The translations under genes and the position numbers were made by a program. Of a stretch of DNA of 56,723 nucleotides, positions 9,101 to 17,448 are shown one piece after another (positions within the stretch are counted from its first letter, which is position 1; each line of letters opens with the position of its first letter). The stretch comes from a virus. A model generated the notes under the pieces. The model was not told the DNA's origin and did no database searches. It was given only the letters and a program-made list of their open reading frames with translations. The stretch is taken from positions 1 to 56,723 of the IMG/VR virus record IMGVR_UViG_3300010392_000751. One strand, given 5' to 3'.

Positions 9101-10762
9101 AATGGCATTAGGATCGACGGCAAGATTGCCTACCCTGAGGACGAGGTCATGGCCGCACTGGCCAAGCTGACCGCTCGGGACTGGGCGTTCGTGCAGGCAA
9201 CGTGGGACTATCTCAACACGTACTGGCCTGCTCTGGCTGAGACACAGCGCGAGCGCCGTGGCATCGCACCGGAGAAGGTCGACAGCACACCATTCACGGT
9301 GGAGACATCTGACGGTGAGACCGTCACCATGCAGGGCGGCTACTACCCGCTGAAGTACAACTACGAGCACAGCGAGCGGCATGAGGAGGCCGTGTTCGAG
9401 GATCACTTCTCCAGCATGGGCAACGGCGTCTACGTCAGCGCCAACACTCGAGCAGGCGCCACGCACAACCGCGTCAAGAATCACGGCATGGTCGTGAACC
9501 TGGGCCTGCACATCATCGACCGACACCTGAAGGAAATCACTCGCGACATCGCCATCGGCAACGAGGTCAACTTTGTCAAGAACCTGATTAACGACAAGAA
9601 TTTCCGCAACGCCATGAAAACCACTGGCAACAGCGAGACACTCAGGGAGCTCAATCTCTGGCTGACCGACTCCGCTGTCGGAGAGCTGCCGGCGAACAGC
9701 GAGATGGAACGATGGATGGCATGGGCTCGGGTTGGCTTCACCAAGAGCAAGCTGGCCTATAACGTCTACACCGCTGCGCTGCAGCTCACTGGTTTCGCTC
9801 AGTCAATGGCGGTCATCGGTGGCGAGGCCATGGCCATGGGCATCGGCATGATTATGAAGGGCCCGATCAAGGCGTGGAAACATGCGTTCGAGGCCTCACA
9901 CTTCCTGCGGATCCGGTACGACAAGAAGCATCTGGCGTTCGACAAGGACGTCCACGACGCTGCCGGGATCCTCAAGGAGTACGGCCAAGGCCTGCCGACG
10001 ATCCAGCGCGAGGCATGGGAGGCATTCGGTCGCTCGATGTTCTGGCCGATTGCAAAGATGCAGCAGCTCGTCGACCTGACAACGTGGTATGCCGGCTATT
10101 GGAAAGGCCGCAACCGAATGGGCCAAACTGATGCTGAGGCTATCCTCTACGCCGACTCGCAGGTCGAGCTCGCGCAGACGTCTGGCTTCTTCTCTGATCG
10201 CTCCGGTGTCGAGCGCGGCACACTGTCCGCAACGACTCGGCAAAACCAGTTCATCAGGCTGTGGACTACGCTGCTCTCCTACATGGCTCGCAAGGGCAAC
10301 ATCGCCTACATGAAAAAGAGGGAGCTCCAGCGTGACATGAGCGTGACCAATGCGATCCGGTTCTCGATCGACATGCTGCTGCTGTTCACCATTGAGGGCA
10401 TGGCATCGGCCGCGCTCTACGGTCGCTGGCCTGAGGATGACCCGGAGCCCGAAGAGATCCTGCTGTTCGCATTCAAAGAGAGCGCGCTGTCGATCATGGC
10501 TGGCATCCCGTTTGTGCGGGAGATCCCAGGAGCCCAGTACGGCGCCGGCAACACACCGATCGGCGGCCTGACCAACGACCTGTTCAAGCTATATGTCCAG
10601 TCGATGCAGGGCGAGATCGACCCGGCCTTCCGCAAGGCCTTCGTAAATTCATTTGGTACGATGTTCCATCTGCCGGCGAGTCAGACCAACAGACTGCTCG
10701 AGGCGCTTCTGGATGAGGACGATCCAGAGATTCTGGAATATCTCACAGGGACGAGAGACTAA
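3134..10762 (+). CDS. Giant polyvalent internal virion protein with JAMM and HExxH domains
   Basis: This 2542-residue protein is the largest in the genome. A RadC/JAB-like domain at about residues 360-490 carries the JAMM motif AHNHPSG followed by PSDAD (H438, H440, D451 visible). A segment at about 860-1020 (EIQSDWHQKG near 887, then a PEGPFKGRGWPKLA patch) looks like one of the 'large polyvalent protein' domains found in phage-encoded giants. HESGH at 1298-1302 fits a zincin metallopeptidase, HExxH. The remainder is long, charged and helical, with hydrophobic patches near 2215-2250 and 2412-2425. Polyvalent proteins of this type are known or thought to be packaged and ejected with the DNA to counter host defences and modify the envelope. 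That role is inferred here from architecture and from the structural neighbourhood. Confidence 0.85.
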   Translation: MALKDCIKKLNKVVSKADRELLQTWIDQGLTDDQVLQRYELHIDKTLVDITKRAQDKGATVSLERDVLGDVRSFGEARLRKTQARLAEVRAAHMELNQQYGEIAWTEGTVKHWEAGGGSIDIYDDGALAVRLRQMLFVHKQAFKTDGIGQFAGNLKGRTANELFDNFREMQAQGDEIRVEMYELFLEEVELVNQIEDIQGGASGVLDESGQYRIGPTKPEPVKELEGVYASTAPWKLKTGKDAEGDLYISRHGAAAGTPHKTRQGPNDFAISFDQQVLLPDYAFYLLQYLQPQIAARAHGTAQQAVTKRDIEDVMVNHFRNQVREDSGDVYLTGEVSQENRVEENVANYKAIVRVEEEGTIRTGITKVTSAADAAHVLAEIRRNASEGFWALVLDKDDNVVGVVEHGRGTIDGTSVYPSTYAGAVLTIPGAAKVWMAHNHPSGIITPSDADRRITNRLSELMDGSGVEVQGHVLMGASQSELTLMNRQGNVHQSNVPITPAARNKQVKVFTRKLRGKQTGETIRSPADTEAVLQRMGNPEGILLLNNRHMILGFMAMTPAEMEQLKHTGGSGRLLRAFAEMNAAAFIVSTKDEQLNAANNMSGFASAGDVRMLDALYRRGGSTVSLASQGQVGTPSTFYQQSQIGFTSGLLTGAQTMPQKKGTAEQMLNLLKKQPGVTKAEMEWLDLEEWMLAKGKVTQQEIIDYVRANGIIVEEAQHRGQQAYAGQSLPGAQGEPRDIFLKMPEIPEDSLIYSFEFRQDGIAENVLSDAQADDLLDYAANEPQMQGADVGREYDADGQVKLTAENVTETQYDLLVAEATNLGLQIIDEQTTDFKAVDQRQQQLMDKAPGLAENYPFSHFQYKNILAWMRTTERIGPNGERILMVEEIQSDWHQKGMKYGYRKAIRPVPERGDFTVDQNEFGWFARELDGSVMQFGNQELIDAGGEVVRIPLEDAATPELAAVGLRTEMKIRHKEAVERQPSKVPEGPFKGRGWPKLAMKRIIRLAAEEGYDQVALITGDQANVRNSVATYVETLTYDPTTETLFAMGRPGIGDRTVTLSESAFDTAMEPEVAQRLRNEIQSVKDFYDVILDEETGLYEIYDGNAEIFRDSSGEIVQEDTRDAAEAKLWLELNYMDMLPTLTGDELGAVGEGFARFKNFYDREVINVTNESVKKLDKTAKMRPNGQEIFLEEGAPFTHDLRRATGLRSQSGVGWYVVDYQGRTTNGPFEDESMARGVAGQKNDNVESVHVLDITDQMRAAALEGQTLHQNKKGAISFDQARRGIIKLTEARDLSTFLHESGHLYLEIMRHLAEDNATPQAVKDDYAKILEFLGVKAGEEITREHHEMWARSFEKYLQEGNAPSVALQSAFNAFRRWLTEIWKRMKSDSPDGIILTEEIRDVMGRILASDEQIAVANQRQEFTAIFQTAEQMGVSQRVFDVYKQNILKANNDAIEKETIRLMEAAGRESRVWWRDEREKVRAQVEAEHHAMRVYQAFFLLAKGTKPDGSPTEFAPFKIDKESLLELLQGSKESLARLPKPWVYSVKDGVDVDVAARALGYAAGTDLVKALMEMPNMKDSITVETKARMDVLFPDPLLDGSVSENAIRAVHNERRVAILAAEMRELRRLMKEDRAIVSATKQDIKTQATAARLANKGTLPKREELALIKAGARAMIGKMRVMDVQPHVYLAAERRAGRLAFEAAARGDFEKAYNFKRQQVINHEMYRAAQKAKDNAVKTRNYLGKFNKPRVQQRLGKLGVIEPILAILEGVDLAKKSLKQIEIDRALKGLVDAVESGQMVVTPGTLEKIMDPNINWQELTIEELEGLKDIIKQLEFQAKKKLEMPVNGEMIDMEAAAQELTEQILEVNEVVDIGIGEKTPKQRRGKQVRSGLSHWLSPSVMANILDASGWGAVNRLMVIPIRRAIVERLIPMQQKAITDMHEIYREYYNNKELRQIAKKGFAEINGETLSHSDVLSIALNMGNEGNKQALFNGIRIDGKIAYPEDEVMAALAKLTARDWAFVQATWDYLNTYWPALAETQRERRGIAPEKVDSTPFTVETSDGETVTMQGGYYPLKYNYEHSERHEEAVFEDHFSSMGNGVYVSANTRAGATHNRVKNHGMVVNLGLHIIDRHLKEITRDIAIGNEVNFVKNLINDKNFRNAMKTTGNSETLRELNLWLTDSAVGELPANSEMERWMAWARVGFTKSKLAYNVYTAALQLTGFAQSMAVIGGEAMAMGIGMIMKGPIKAWKHAFEASHFLRIRYDKKHLAFDKDVHDAAGILKEYGQGLPTIQREAWEAFGRSMFWPIAKMQQLVDLTTWYAGYWKGRNRMGQTDAEAILYADSQVELAQTSGFFSDRSGVERGTLSATTRQNQFIRLWTTLLSYMARKGNIAYMKKRELQRDMSVTNAIRFSIDMLLLFTIEGMASAALYGRWPEDDPEPEEILLFAFKESALSIMAGIPFVREIPGAQYGAGNTPIGGLTNDLFKLYVQSMQGEIDPAFRKAFVNSFGTMFHLPASQTNRLLEALLDEDDPEILEYLTGTRD

Positions 10763-13700
10763 TGGCAATCAGCAACTCGACTGACAGGTTCAACGGGGTG
10801 GTGGCCAGCTTGGCCATCAAGGTTCGATGCGTAGTCGGCATCGAGAGCAACGTGCCGGCGCTCACTGGGATCTCGAATCCGTATGAGGGCGTGTTCGTCG
10901 TCGACGGCGATCGTGTCCTGCTGACCGCGCAGACCGATCCGGTCGAGAACGGCATCTGGTGTGTCAATGCCTCAGGCATCTGGGCCCGAGCTGCTGACTG
11001 GGATGGCAGTCGCGACGTCGAGAAGGGTTCGACGGTCTGGGCTGGAGTCGCGGCCGGATCCGACAAGCTGTGGCAAGTGCAGACTGCCGGCGTCATCCAG
11101 CCTGGGGTTACGTCCGTGTCGATCACGGAGCTCTTCGATCCTGACACCGCGGCTGTCTCAGATCTGCAGGCCGTAACGTCAGCAGGCAACACGACCGATC
11201 AGGAGATCCAGATAAACCGGGCGGCGGCTCACGTTGCGGCCATGACGGTCAGCAACTCAGGCCGCATCGTACTCGAGAACACGGCAGGCGATGGCGACAT
11301 GAACATCGGCTCGCCGGCATCGAACGCTGGCCAGATCTCGCTCAATGGCACGATGAATCTGTTTCAGATCACTGGTGTCGACGAGGAGTTTCGGATCATC
11401 GGCGGTGGCGGCATCACCCTGCAGGAGCGCAACACTCAGATCGCTCCGCAGATCGCAGGCTTCGGCTACATCTGGCTCAAGGATGACGCTCCGAATGTCC
11501 TGATGTTTACGGACGATGCCGGCACTGACTTTGTGCTGAGCTCGGGTGCAATCCTGCCGGTCCCAACGCCGACCGGCGCCACCATGTACGTGAGCGGTGG
11601 AGCGTGGATCGCCAACGACCGGGTGCAGATGAATTTCACCGACCTGCGGGTGTACGAGGCAACGATCACCGACTACGTCTACCTGACGCACTCCGGGCTG
11701 ACGGCGCACATTGGCCTGAGCGACTCAGGTCACAACCTCGTCATCGAGAACGACACGCTGATCCGGCAGGGCTCGTCCTTCGGCATCGTGGATACGCTGC
11801 TCAGCTCTGGCATCTCCACGGTGGCTACTGCCGGTCAGGTCGATGTGACTCCGATCGGCGCCACGGCCCTGGATGTGACTGGCTTCACCACGCAGCTCCA
11901 TCAGGCCGTGACCAGCCATGAGTTCCGCATCGGCGGCAACAATGCGCTGACGATTCAGGACAACATCACTCGGGTCAACACCGACTCGGGTGGCTTCCTC
12001 GAGGTCCGCGACGACATCGGCAGCAACACGCGCATGGCGATGACCACTGATGGTCTCAACTTCATCGCTGCGGCAACAGTTGGCGGGGATCCTGACCGCT
12101 ACCTGTTCCAGCCGGTCTCCGGGGGCGAGGGTCTGGCCCTTATGATCGCTGAGCGCAACCTCGCTCGAGCTGACATCGCTGGCTACGGCCAGCTCTTTGT
12201 CAGAGATGACGCGCCATGCGTGTTGGTATTCAGGGATGACATCGGCGGCGAGACCGTGGTCGGCACCGTCACTGAGGTCAACGACCTGAGTGCTGCTGTT
12301 ACGTGGGTCAACGTGCCGGATGCCAACATCACGCAGTCCAGCGTCACGCAACATGAGGGCGCGATCAACCACGATGCGCTGCTCAACTTCGCAGCGAATG
12401 AGCATTTCACGCAAGCTGCCATCTCGATCCCTGCATCTCAGATCTCAGACTTCGACACCGAGGTCTCGAACAACGCCTCAGTGGTGGCCAACACCGCCAA
12501 GGTCTCAAACGTATCGACTGCCCTGAGCGTAGGCACGGTCGGAGTCAACACAGTCGCGATCACTTCTGATGGTGGAGCCGACGATGTGACCCTGCCGGCC
12601 GCAACCGTAGCGGCAGCAGGAATGCTGACCACGGCGAAGTGGGGCGAGATCGTAGCCAACACCGCCAAGGTGACTAACGCCAATCACACTGGGCAGGTCA
12701 CTGGCTCCGCTGCGCTGTCCCTGGCTGTCTCCGCGATCACGGCTCAGCCTGCGAGCGGCGCGGTCATCGGCACCGACACCATGATTATCAATGACGGCGG
12801 TGTCCTGTCCGAGGTCTCGATCACGCAGCTCTCTGCCTTCTTCGGTACTGGCTCCGGCATCACGCAGCTCACTGGCGACGTCACGGCTGGCCCCGGCTCT
12901 GGCTCTCAGGTTGCAACGATCGCAGCCAGCGTCGTGACTAACTCGATGCTCGCAGACATGGCAGCGGACACAGTCAAGGTTCGCATTGGCAGCACTGGTA
13001 CTCCGCAGGATTTGGCGGTTGGCGCTAATACTGTAGTCGGAGACTTTGGGGCTGGCTTATCAGCTCAACAGGTGCAGACAGGGCAGATCAATAACCTCGC
13101 GGTCAGCTATGCCAAGATGCAGAACGTCACGACAGGCGATCGTCTGCTTGGCCGTCAGTCTGGTGGCGCCGGCAATGTGCAGGAGATTACCCTCGGCACT
13201 AACCTGAGCCTGACCGGCACGACCTTGAATGCGGCTGGCGGTGGCGGTGGCATCGGCGGCTCGATCACTGACAATCAGGTCGCTGTCGGTGCGACGATTG
13301 CCGACGACATCGAGGGCAGCACAAACCTGACGTTTGGCGCAGCAGCAGCCGGGGTGCTCGAGGTTACAAGCACCGGCTCAGGCGCGCTCCGGGTACACGG
13401 CACGACCTATCAGGTCCGCGCTTACGACAACAACAGCTCAGGCGATGTCGACGACTTCATGTTCATGCACCAAGAGAACGGCGTCGGCTTCCTCGGCATG
13501 TGGGATGAGACCGCAGGCCCGACCGTCTACGGCATGGTCAACATGGACATCGCTGACCAGATCACTCGGGTCGGTAACTCAGCCGGCATCGTGATGAATG
13601 GCGATGTCGCGATGAACCTGTTTGATACGACCTACGCCGACCTGCACGGCCCTCAGTTTGGCACCCTGGCTGGTGGCGACATCCAGATGTTCTGGACCGC

Positions 13701-14508
13701 GGCCTCTGGCGGGTCCATGGAGGTCACGGCTGCCGCTGCAGATCAGGACTTCAATTTCAGGGACGGCCTGCACCTGAGGCTGTGGGATTCTGGCGATACT
13801 GACGTTGTAGATCTGCACCACGATGGCAATGACCTCGTCGTCACCGGCACGGCCACGGCCACATGGGAATTCCGAGATCTCCATGTGCAGGTCAGCGATG
13901 CAGTCAACCTGCAATTCGGCACCGGCAACGATGCCCGGATGTACTATGACGGCGTCGACGATCTGTTCCTCGACATGAACGATGGCAACGACTTCTCGAT
14001 CCGCGGCGGCGCTGCTAACGACCTGATGATTAAATGCTTCGAGGATGCAGGCGTCGTCCTCTACTACAACGGCACCAGCGCAGTCGGGACACAAGAACTT
14101 GCCGCTACTGGCGTGACCTCGATGTTGAATATCAAGGATCACGATGGAAACCAGCACGATGTCGGGTTCAACAATCTACGTGTGCGGAACGACAATCAAT
14201 CCGACACGCTTGGAGCAGAGCATTGCGGCTCGGCGGTATTTACGGACAACTCAACATCCTACACTTTGACGTTGGGATCGAATGTTGATCTGGACTTCCC
14301 GGTACACGGCATGACCACGGTCATCAACGCCTTCACATCTGGCAACTGGACGATCACCGAGGGTGCCAGCACCACGCTCTACTACCTCGACGGATCGACT
14401 CGAGTCGACACGGCTGGCGGTTGCACGGTCGGCCCTGGTGGTGTCGCTAACATCTGGCGCGAGTCCGCGACGGTCTACTACATCTGGGGCACAGGAATCA
14501 CGCCATAA
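10762..14508 (+). CDS. Large tail fibre / adhesin
   Basis: This is a 1248-residue, Gly/Thr/Asp-rich beta protein. Residues about 45-110 (GDRVLLTAQTDPVENGIW and onwards) match the N-terminal part of the protein at 48888-50054, so the two share a base-attachment domain. An internal repeat pairs GFGYIWLKDDAPNVLMFTDD near residue 233 with GYGQLFVRDDAPCVLVFRDD near 473. The distal part carries fibre-like repeats and ends in a compact beta domain. There is no intramolecular chaperone signature or enzyme motif that I can name. The start overlaps the TAA of the giant gene (TAATG), and the stop overlaps the next ATG. Confidence 0.85.
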   Translation: MAISNSTDRFNGVVASLAIKVRCVVGIESNVPALTGISNPYEGVFVVDGDRVLLTAQTDPVENGIWCVNASGIWARAADWDGSRDVEKGSTVWAGVAAGSDKLWQVQTAGVIQPGVTSVSITELFDPDTAAVSDLQAVTSAGNTTDQEIQINRAAAHVAAMTVSNSGRIVLENTAGDGDMNIGSPASNAGQISLNGTMNLFQITGVDEEFRIIGGGGITLQERNTQIAPQIAGFGYIWLKDDAPNVLMFTDDAGTDFVLSSGAILPVPTPTGATMYVSGGAWIANDRVQMNFTDLRVYEATITDYVYLTHSGLTAHIGLSDSGHNLVIENDTLIRQGSSFGIVDTLLSSGISTVATAGQVDVTPIGATALDVTGFTTQLHQAVTSHEFRIGGNNALTIQDNITRVNTDSGGFLEVRDDIGSNTRMAMTTDGLNFIAAATVGGDPDRYLFQPVSGGEGLALMIAERNLARADIAGYGQLFVRDDAPCVLVFRDDIGGETVVGTVTEVNDLSAAVTWVNVPDANITQSSVTQHEGAINHDALLNFAANEHFTQAAISIPASQISDFDTEVSNNASVVANTAKVSNVSTALSVGTVGVNTVAITSDGGADDVTLPAATVAAAGMLTTAKWGEIVANTAKVTNANHTGQVTGSAALSLAVSAITAQPASGAVIGTDTMIINDGGVLSEVSITQLSAFFGTGSGITQLTGDVTAGPGSGSQVATIAASVVTNSMLADMAADTVKVRIGSTGTPQDLAVGANTVVGDFGAGLSAQQVQTGQINNLAVSYAKMQNVTTGDRLLGRQSGGAGNVQEITLGTNLSLTGTTLNAAGGGGGIGGSITDNQVAVGATIADDIEGSTNLTFGAAAAGVLEVTSTGSGALRVHGTTYQVRAYDNNSSGDVDDFMFMHQENGVGFLGMWDETAGPTVYGMVNMDIADQITRVGNSAGIVMNGDVAMNLFDTTYADLHGPQFGTLAGGDIQMFWTAASGGSMEVTAAAADQDFNFRDGLHLRLWDSGDTDVVDLHHDGNDLVVTGTATATWEFRDLHVQVSDAVNLQFGTGNDARMYYDGVDDLFLDMNDGNDFSIRGGAANDLMIKCFEDAGVVLYYNGTSAVGTQELAATGVTSMLNIKDHDGNQHDVGFNNLRVRNDNQSDTLGAEHCGSAVFTDNSTSYTLTLGSNVDLDFPVHGMTTVINAFTSGNWTITEGASTTLYYLDGSTRVDTAGGCTVGPGGVANIWRESATVYYIWGTGITP

Positions 14509-15284
14509 TGAGCGCAATCATCCTGCCGCGAAGCTGGTTCGACATGGTCACGCCGAGCGAGGCCGAGATGCGCAATTTCCTGCGCGAGTACATCGGCCCG
14601 GATCACTGGCGCGTCCACCAGATGCGCTGGCGGGAGCTCTTCCATCGCAACGCCGGCATCCTGATCGCAGAGAATCGGATCCCGAAGCTGCGCAAGTTCC
14701 AGCGCGGGTCAGTCGGCATCACCGTTGTTGCAAACGCCGCACAGCAGGGCGCAGGCGGCGGCACCGAGCCTGCCCTCCTCGACATCGTGCAGTCGGAAAC
14801 TCAGGTGGCACCGGAGAGCGCGCGCATCCAGATCGCCTACGATGTTGACGGCACGATTGAGTATTACTTTGGCACGACTGTCGGCCTCGTTGTCTGGGCT
14901 CAGCTCACGACGCAGTCGGATGACGCCAACAATCACGACGCGCACTGGTGGCCAGACGAGCCTGAGACCGACATCGGTGACGACTACGACATCCGGTATC
15001 TCAACGAAGTGGAGGGCGGTGCTGGCGGCACGTTTTTCTATTTTCGTGACACGGTCGGCCCGACCAATCGAGTCTCTGGAACGTGGTATCTACTCTCGAC
15101 TGTGTCAGACGATCACGCTGATGCTTCGGCCAATGGCTGTATCAACTGCCTTAGAACCAATGGCACGGCCAAGACACCGAGCACCGGCAACGCTGATCTC
15201 GATGTCGATATTGAGATCCGCGCCACTGGATCAGGCTCAGCCCTCGCCTCGCACAACCTGGATCTCGATGTCGAAGGCACATGA
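14508..15284 (+). CDS. Unknown protein following tail fibre
   Basis: This is a 258-residue protein starting within the stop of the large fibre gene (TAATG). Residues 1-60 are mixed alpha with many Arg and Trp. The remainder is beta-rich with acidic, Asn- and Gly-rich loops, like a virion surface or fibre-tip protein. There is no signal peptide. It overlaps the next gene by 4 bases. No family was recognised. A fibre-associated or tail-accessory role is inferred from coupling to the fibre gene. Confidence 0.7.
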   Translation: MSAIILPRSWFDMVTPSEAEMRNFLREYIGPDHWRVHQMRWRELFHRNAGILIAENRIPKLRKFQRGSVGITVVANAAQQGAGGGTEPALLDIVQSETQVAPESARIQIAYDVDGTIEYYFGTTVGLVVWAQLTTQSDDANNHDAHWWPDEPETDIGDDYDIRYLNEVEGGAGGTFFYFRDTVGPTNRVSGTWYLLSTVSDDHADASANGCINCLRTNGTAKTPSTGNADLDVDIEIRATGSGSALASHNLDLDVEGT

Positions 15285-15904
15285 TTACGATGCCGCCATA
15301 CCTGCCGGAGATTGACGTCTACCCGATGCTGCCTCCGCTGGATCGCTGGATCTTCTCGAAGCTGTCGCTCTACAACGCGCTGCTGCAACCCATCTGGCCG
15401 GTTGGGACCTGGGTGCCTGCCGGCGACTACTGCCTGCGTCCTGTCGTCAACATTGGTGGCATGGCTGGCGGTGGCTTCAAGAAGATCTCGCTCACCGAAG
15501 AGCGCAACATCCTGCACAAGCCCTACGGCTACTGCCTGACACCATGGACTGACGAGCTCCGGCACTGGCGCCTGTACCTCGAGGACGAGTGCATCGAAGT
15601 CCAGCGCACAGTCAGGATCGAGGGCGACTTCGAGATCATGGAGCAGAACGGAGAGCGCCGGGAGTTGCCTCAGATCTTGCGCGGGATCTCCAGATACATG
15701 CTGGTCGAGTCGCTTGGTGATACGATCATCGACGTTTCGCCAAGGCACATGAACGAGGAGATGAATGATCTGGTGGTCGCTGACTACCGAGAGTTCGTCC
15801 CAGACTACGAGCCACCAGACTACGCCTGCTACGGCTTCCGGCCCTACATGCGACGACTCCAGCGCGACGGCTGGACTTATCTCGAGGAAGTAGAAAATGA
15901 TTGA
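15281..15904 (+). CDS. Unknown accessory protein, intact copy of a paralogous pair
   Basis: This 207-residue protein is paralogous to the frameshifted gene that follows. Shared blocks are LDRWIFSKL versus DERWILNKL, AGDYCLRPVVN versus EGDYIVRPIMN, GISRYMLVESLGDTIIDVSPRHM versus GVSKHLLIEWIGSDIIEVSPRHM, and a Trp/Tyr-rich C terminus. The two conserved Gly/Asp-rich and SPRHM blocks suggest one common fold. There is no signal peptide or membrane segment, and I do not recognise the family. Position between fibre genes and lysis genes suggests a virion-surface or host-interaction role. Confidence 0.75.
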   Translation: MITMPPYLPEIDVYPMLPPLDRWIFSKLSLYNALLQPIWPVGTWVPAGDYCLRPVVNIGGMAGGGFKKISLTEERNILHKPYGYCLTPWTDELRHWRLYLEDECIEVQRTVRIEGDFEIMEQNGERRELPQILRGISRYMLVESLGDTIIDVSPRHMNEEMNDLVVADYREFVPDYEPPDYACYGFRPYMRRLQRDGWTYLEEVEND

Positions 15905-16495
15905 CCTACCACTGGACATCGAGGAGCGCGCAGCGTTCCCACTACTGGCCGCGGACGAGAGGTGGATCCTCAACAAGCTGGAGGTCACGCAACGCCTCGG
16001 CTATCGCTGCGGACCTTGCGGCACACCTGTCACGGTCGAGGGCGACTACATCGTCAGGCCGATAATGAACAGCGCCGGCATGGGCCACGGTGGATTCCTC
16101 AAGCACAACTTCTCGGCGCCGACCAACGAGCAGCCGCCATTCGCGCCGGATATTTCTGGACTGAGTACTTTGACGACACGGTCAACAAGCACGGCTGGAC
16201 TGCCTACACCGATGACCTGCCTGTCGATGAGTGGTCTGGCCAGCGGGTCGGCCGGGACATGGGTGGCGACTGGCGCAACAGCGGGTTCGAGGGACCTGCC
16301 GTGCCGGCGTTCCTGTTGGGGGTCTCGAAGCATCTGCTGATCGAGTGGATCGGCAGCGACATCATCGAGGTATCGCCTCGGCACATGAGCTACCAAGACG
16401 GCCGCGTCCCGGTGGAGATGAGGGCCTATCAGGTCTCGCCACCATGGGGGCACGACGACGATCGCTGGTTCTACTGGAGGCAAAGAGCACTATGA
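15897..16495 (+). pseudogene. Frameshifted second copy of the preceding gene
   Basis: The first frame starts with ATG at 15897 and matches the upstream paralogue to about 16147. Homology then resumes in the frame one base back, from about GYFWTEYFDD at 16148, and runs to the TGA at 16493-16495. Restoring one base near 16140-16150 would give a protein of about 199 residues that aligns along its length with the 207-residue neighbour. There is no heptanucleotide slippery sequence there, so a real one-base deletion or a sequence error is more likely than programmed frameshifting. Without correction the first frame runs into unrelated Ser/Thr-rich sequence and stops at 16340. Confidence 0.7.
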
Positions 16496-16947
16496 GATTT
16501 TCACACGGACACGCCTACGACTTGGCGCAACGATTCACTGGCATCAAGGAGGTCGGTGGCAACGTCGACAATCCTCAGATCATGGCCATGCTCAAGCTCG
16601 ACAACGAGTGGCCAAGCGAGGACGAGGTGCCATGGTGCTCAGCGTTTGCGAACTACATCTGCTGGCTCGCTCGCCTGCCGAGGTCCAAGGATCTCCGCGC
16701 GCGATCGTGGCTGAACATTGGCATCGGGATCCAGCTCGATCAGGCTGAGCCCGGAGACATCGTCATCATCAAGCGAGGCAAGGGTGAGCAGCCGGGGCCC
16801 GAGAACACTACGGCCCAGGGTCATGTCGGATTTTACTCAGGCATCACCGGAGATCTCATCGAGATCCTCGGCGGCAACCAGTCTGACACCGTGAAGATTT
16901 CGCGGTATCCTCGCTCGCGATTACTGGGAGTACGAAGGCTCACGTAA
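16492..16947 (+). CDS. Endolysin, NlpC/P60- or CHAP-like peptidoglycan hydrolase (TIGR02594-like)
   Basis: This 151-residue enzyme is predicted to cut peptide bonds of host peptidoglycan at lysis. The catalytic pattern is visible: Cys49 in PWCSAFANY, His111 in GHVGFYSG and a polar residue (Asn129) in GGNQSD. This matches the short TIGR02594-type cysteine peptidases often used as endolysins. There is no signal peptide or cell-wall-binding domain, so export would need the holin. I set the start at the ATGA overlap with the previous stop. A holin-like gene and two spanin genes follow directly, giving a complete lysis cassette. Confidence 0.85.
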   Translation: MRFSHGHAYDLAQRFTGIKEVGGNVDNPQIMAMLKLDNEWPSEDEVPWCSAFANYICWLARLPRSKDLRARSWLNIGIGIQLDQAEPGDIVIIKRGKGEQPGPENTTAQGHVGFYSGITGDLIEILGGNQSDTVKISRYPRSRLLGVRRLT

Positions 16948-16963
16948 CAGCAAGGAGGCTGAT

Positions 16964-17143
16964 ATGAATAAGCCGTCAAGCACCATCACCGCCGCGACGA
17001 TCGCCGGCATGGGTGCGGCCGTTGTCTGGGAGATGGTCGCAACATTCACCGAGGTTTCACCTACTGCTGGCCTGATCGCAGGATCTACTGCGCTGGCATC
17101 TGCAGCGGTTGGCTACTTCAAGAAGGAAAGGGTCATCCGGTGA
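16964..17143 (+). CDS. Probable holin
   Basis: This is a 59-residue protein behind AAGGAGG at 16952-16958. It has two hydrophobic segments, about residues 9-28 (ATIAGMGAAVVWEMVATF) and 34-51 (GLIAGSTALASAAVGYF), separated by a short polar loop, and a basic tail (KKERVIR). A small two-segment protein between endolysin and spanins is the usual layout for a class II holin, which would permeabilise the inner membrane and release the endolysin. The assignment rests on topology and context, since holins share little sequence. The stop overlaps the GTG of the next gene. Confidence 0.7.
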   Translation: MNKPSSTITAATIAGMGAAVVWEMVATFTEVSPTAGLIAGSTALASAAVGYFKKERVIR

Positions 17144-17448
17144 AAAAGTGGATCATCGGTCTCGGTACAGTCCTGCTCGGCATGGCCATCTTCATCCTTG
17201 GCCGTGACGGCAGGGCTCTCAAGAAAACAGAGCACGATCGCGACCAGCTCCTCGGCACCAAGATCAAGAAGGAGCAGGACAAGGCTGAGGCTCTGAACAA
17301 AAAAGCCGAGAAGCAGAAGGCCGGTGCTAAACTCGCTGCCGATGCCACGGTGGCCAAGCTGGAGAAGATCAGTGCGAAGGACACTCCTATGGATGACCTG
17401 CTCAGTGCTTTTGAGTCTGAGCGGGTGCGCCAGTCAAAGCCCGGTTGA
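17140..17448 (+). CDS. i-spanin (Rz-like)
   Basis: This is a 102-residue protein with a GTG start overlapping the holin stop. A single N-terminal membrane segment (WIIGLGTVLLGMAIFILG) is followed by a long, highly charged, helical periplasmic domain of the type that forms Rz coiled coils. Together with the lipoprotein encoded in a second frame from 17342 it forms a spanin pair, which fuses inner and outer membranes at the last step of lysis of Gram-negative hosts. The overlap of its 3' end with the o-spanin start is the classical Rz/Rz1 arrangement. Confidence 0.8.
   Translation: MKKWIIGLGTVLLGMAIFILGRDGRALKKTEHDRDQLLGTKIKKEQDKAEALNKKAEKQKAGAKLAADATVAKLEKISAKDTPMDDLLSAFESERVRQSKPG

Noticed and set aside
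16130-16160. Programmed -1 frameshift in the duplicated gene
   Set aside because: No X-XXY-YYZ slippery heptamer and no following pseudoknot were seen. The intact paralogue needs no shift. A deletion or sequence error is simpler.
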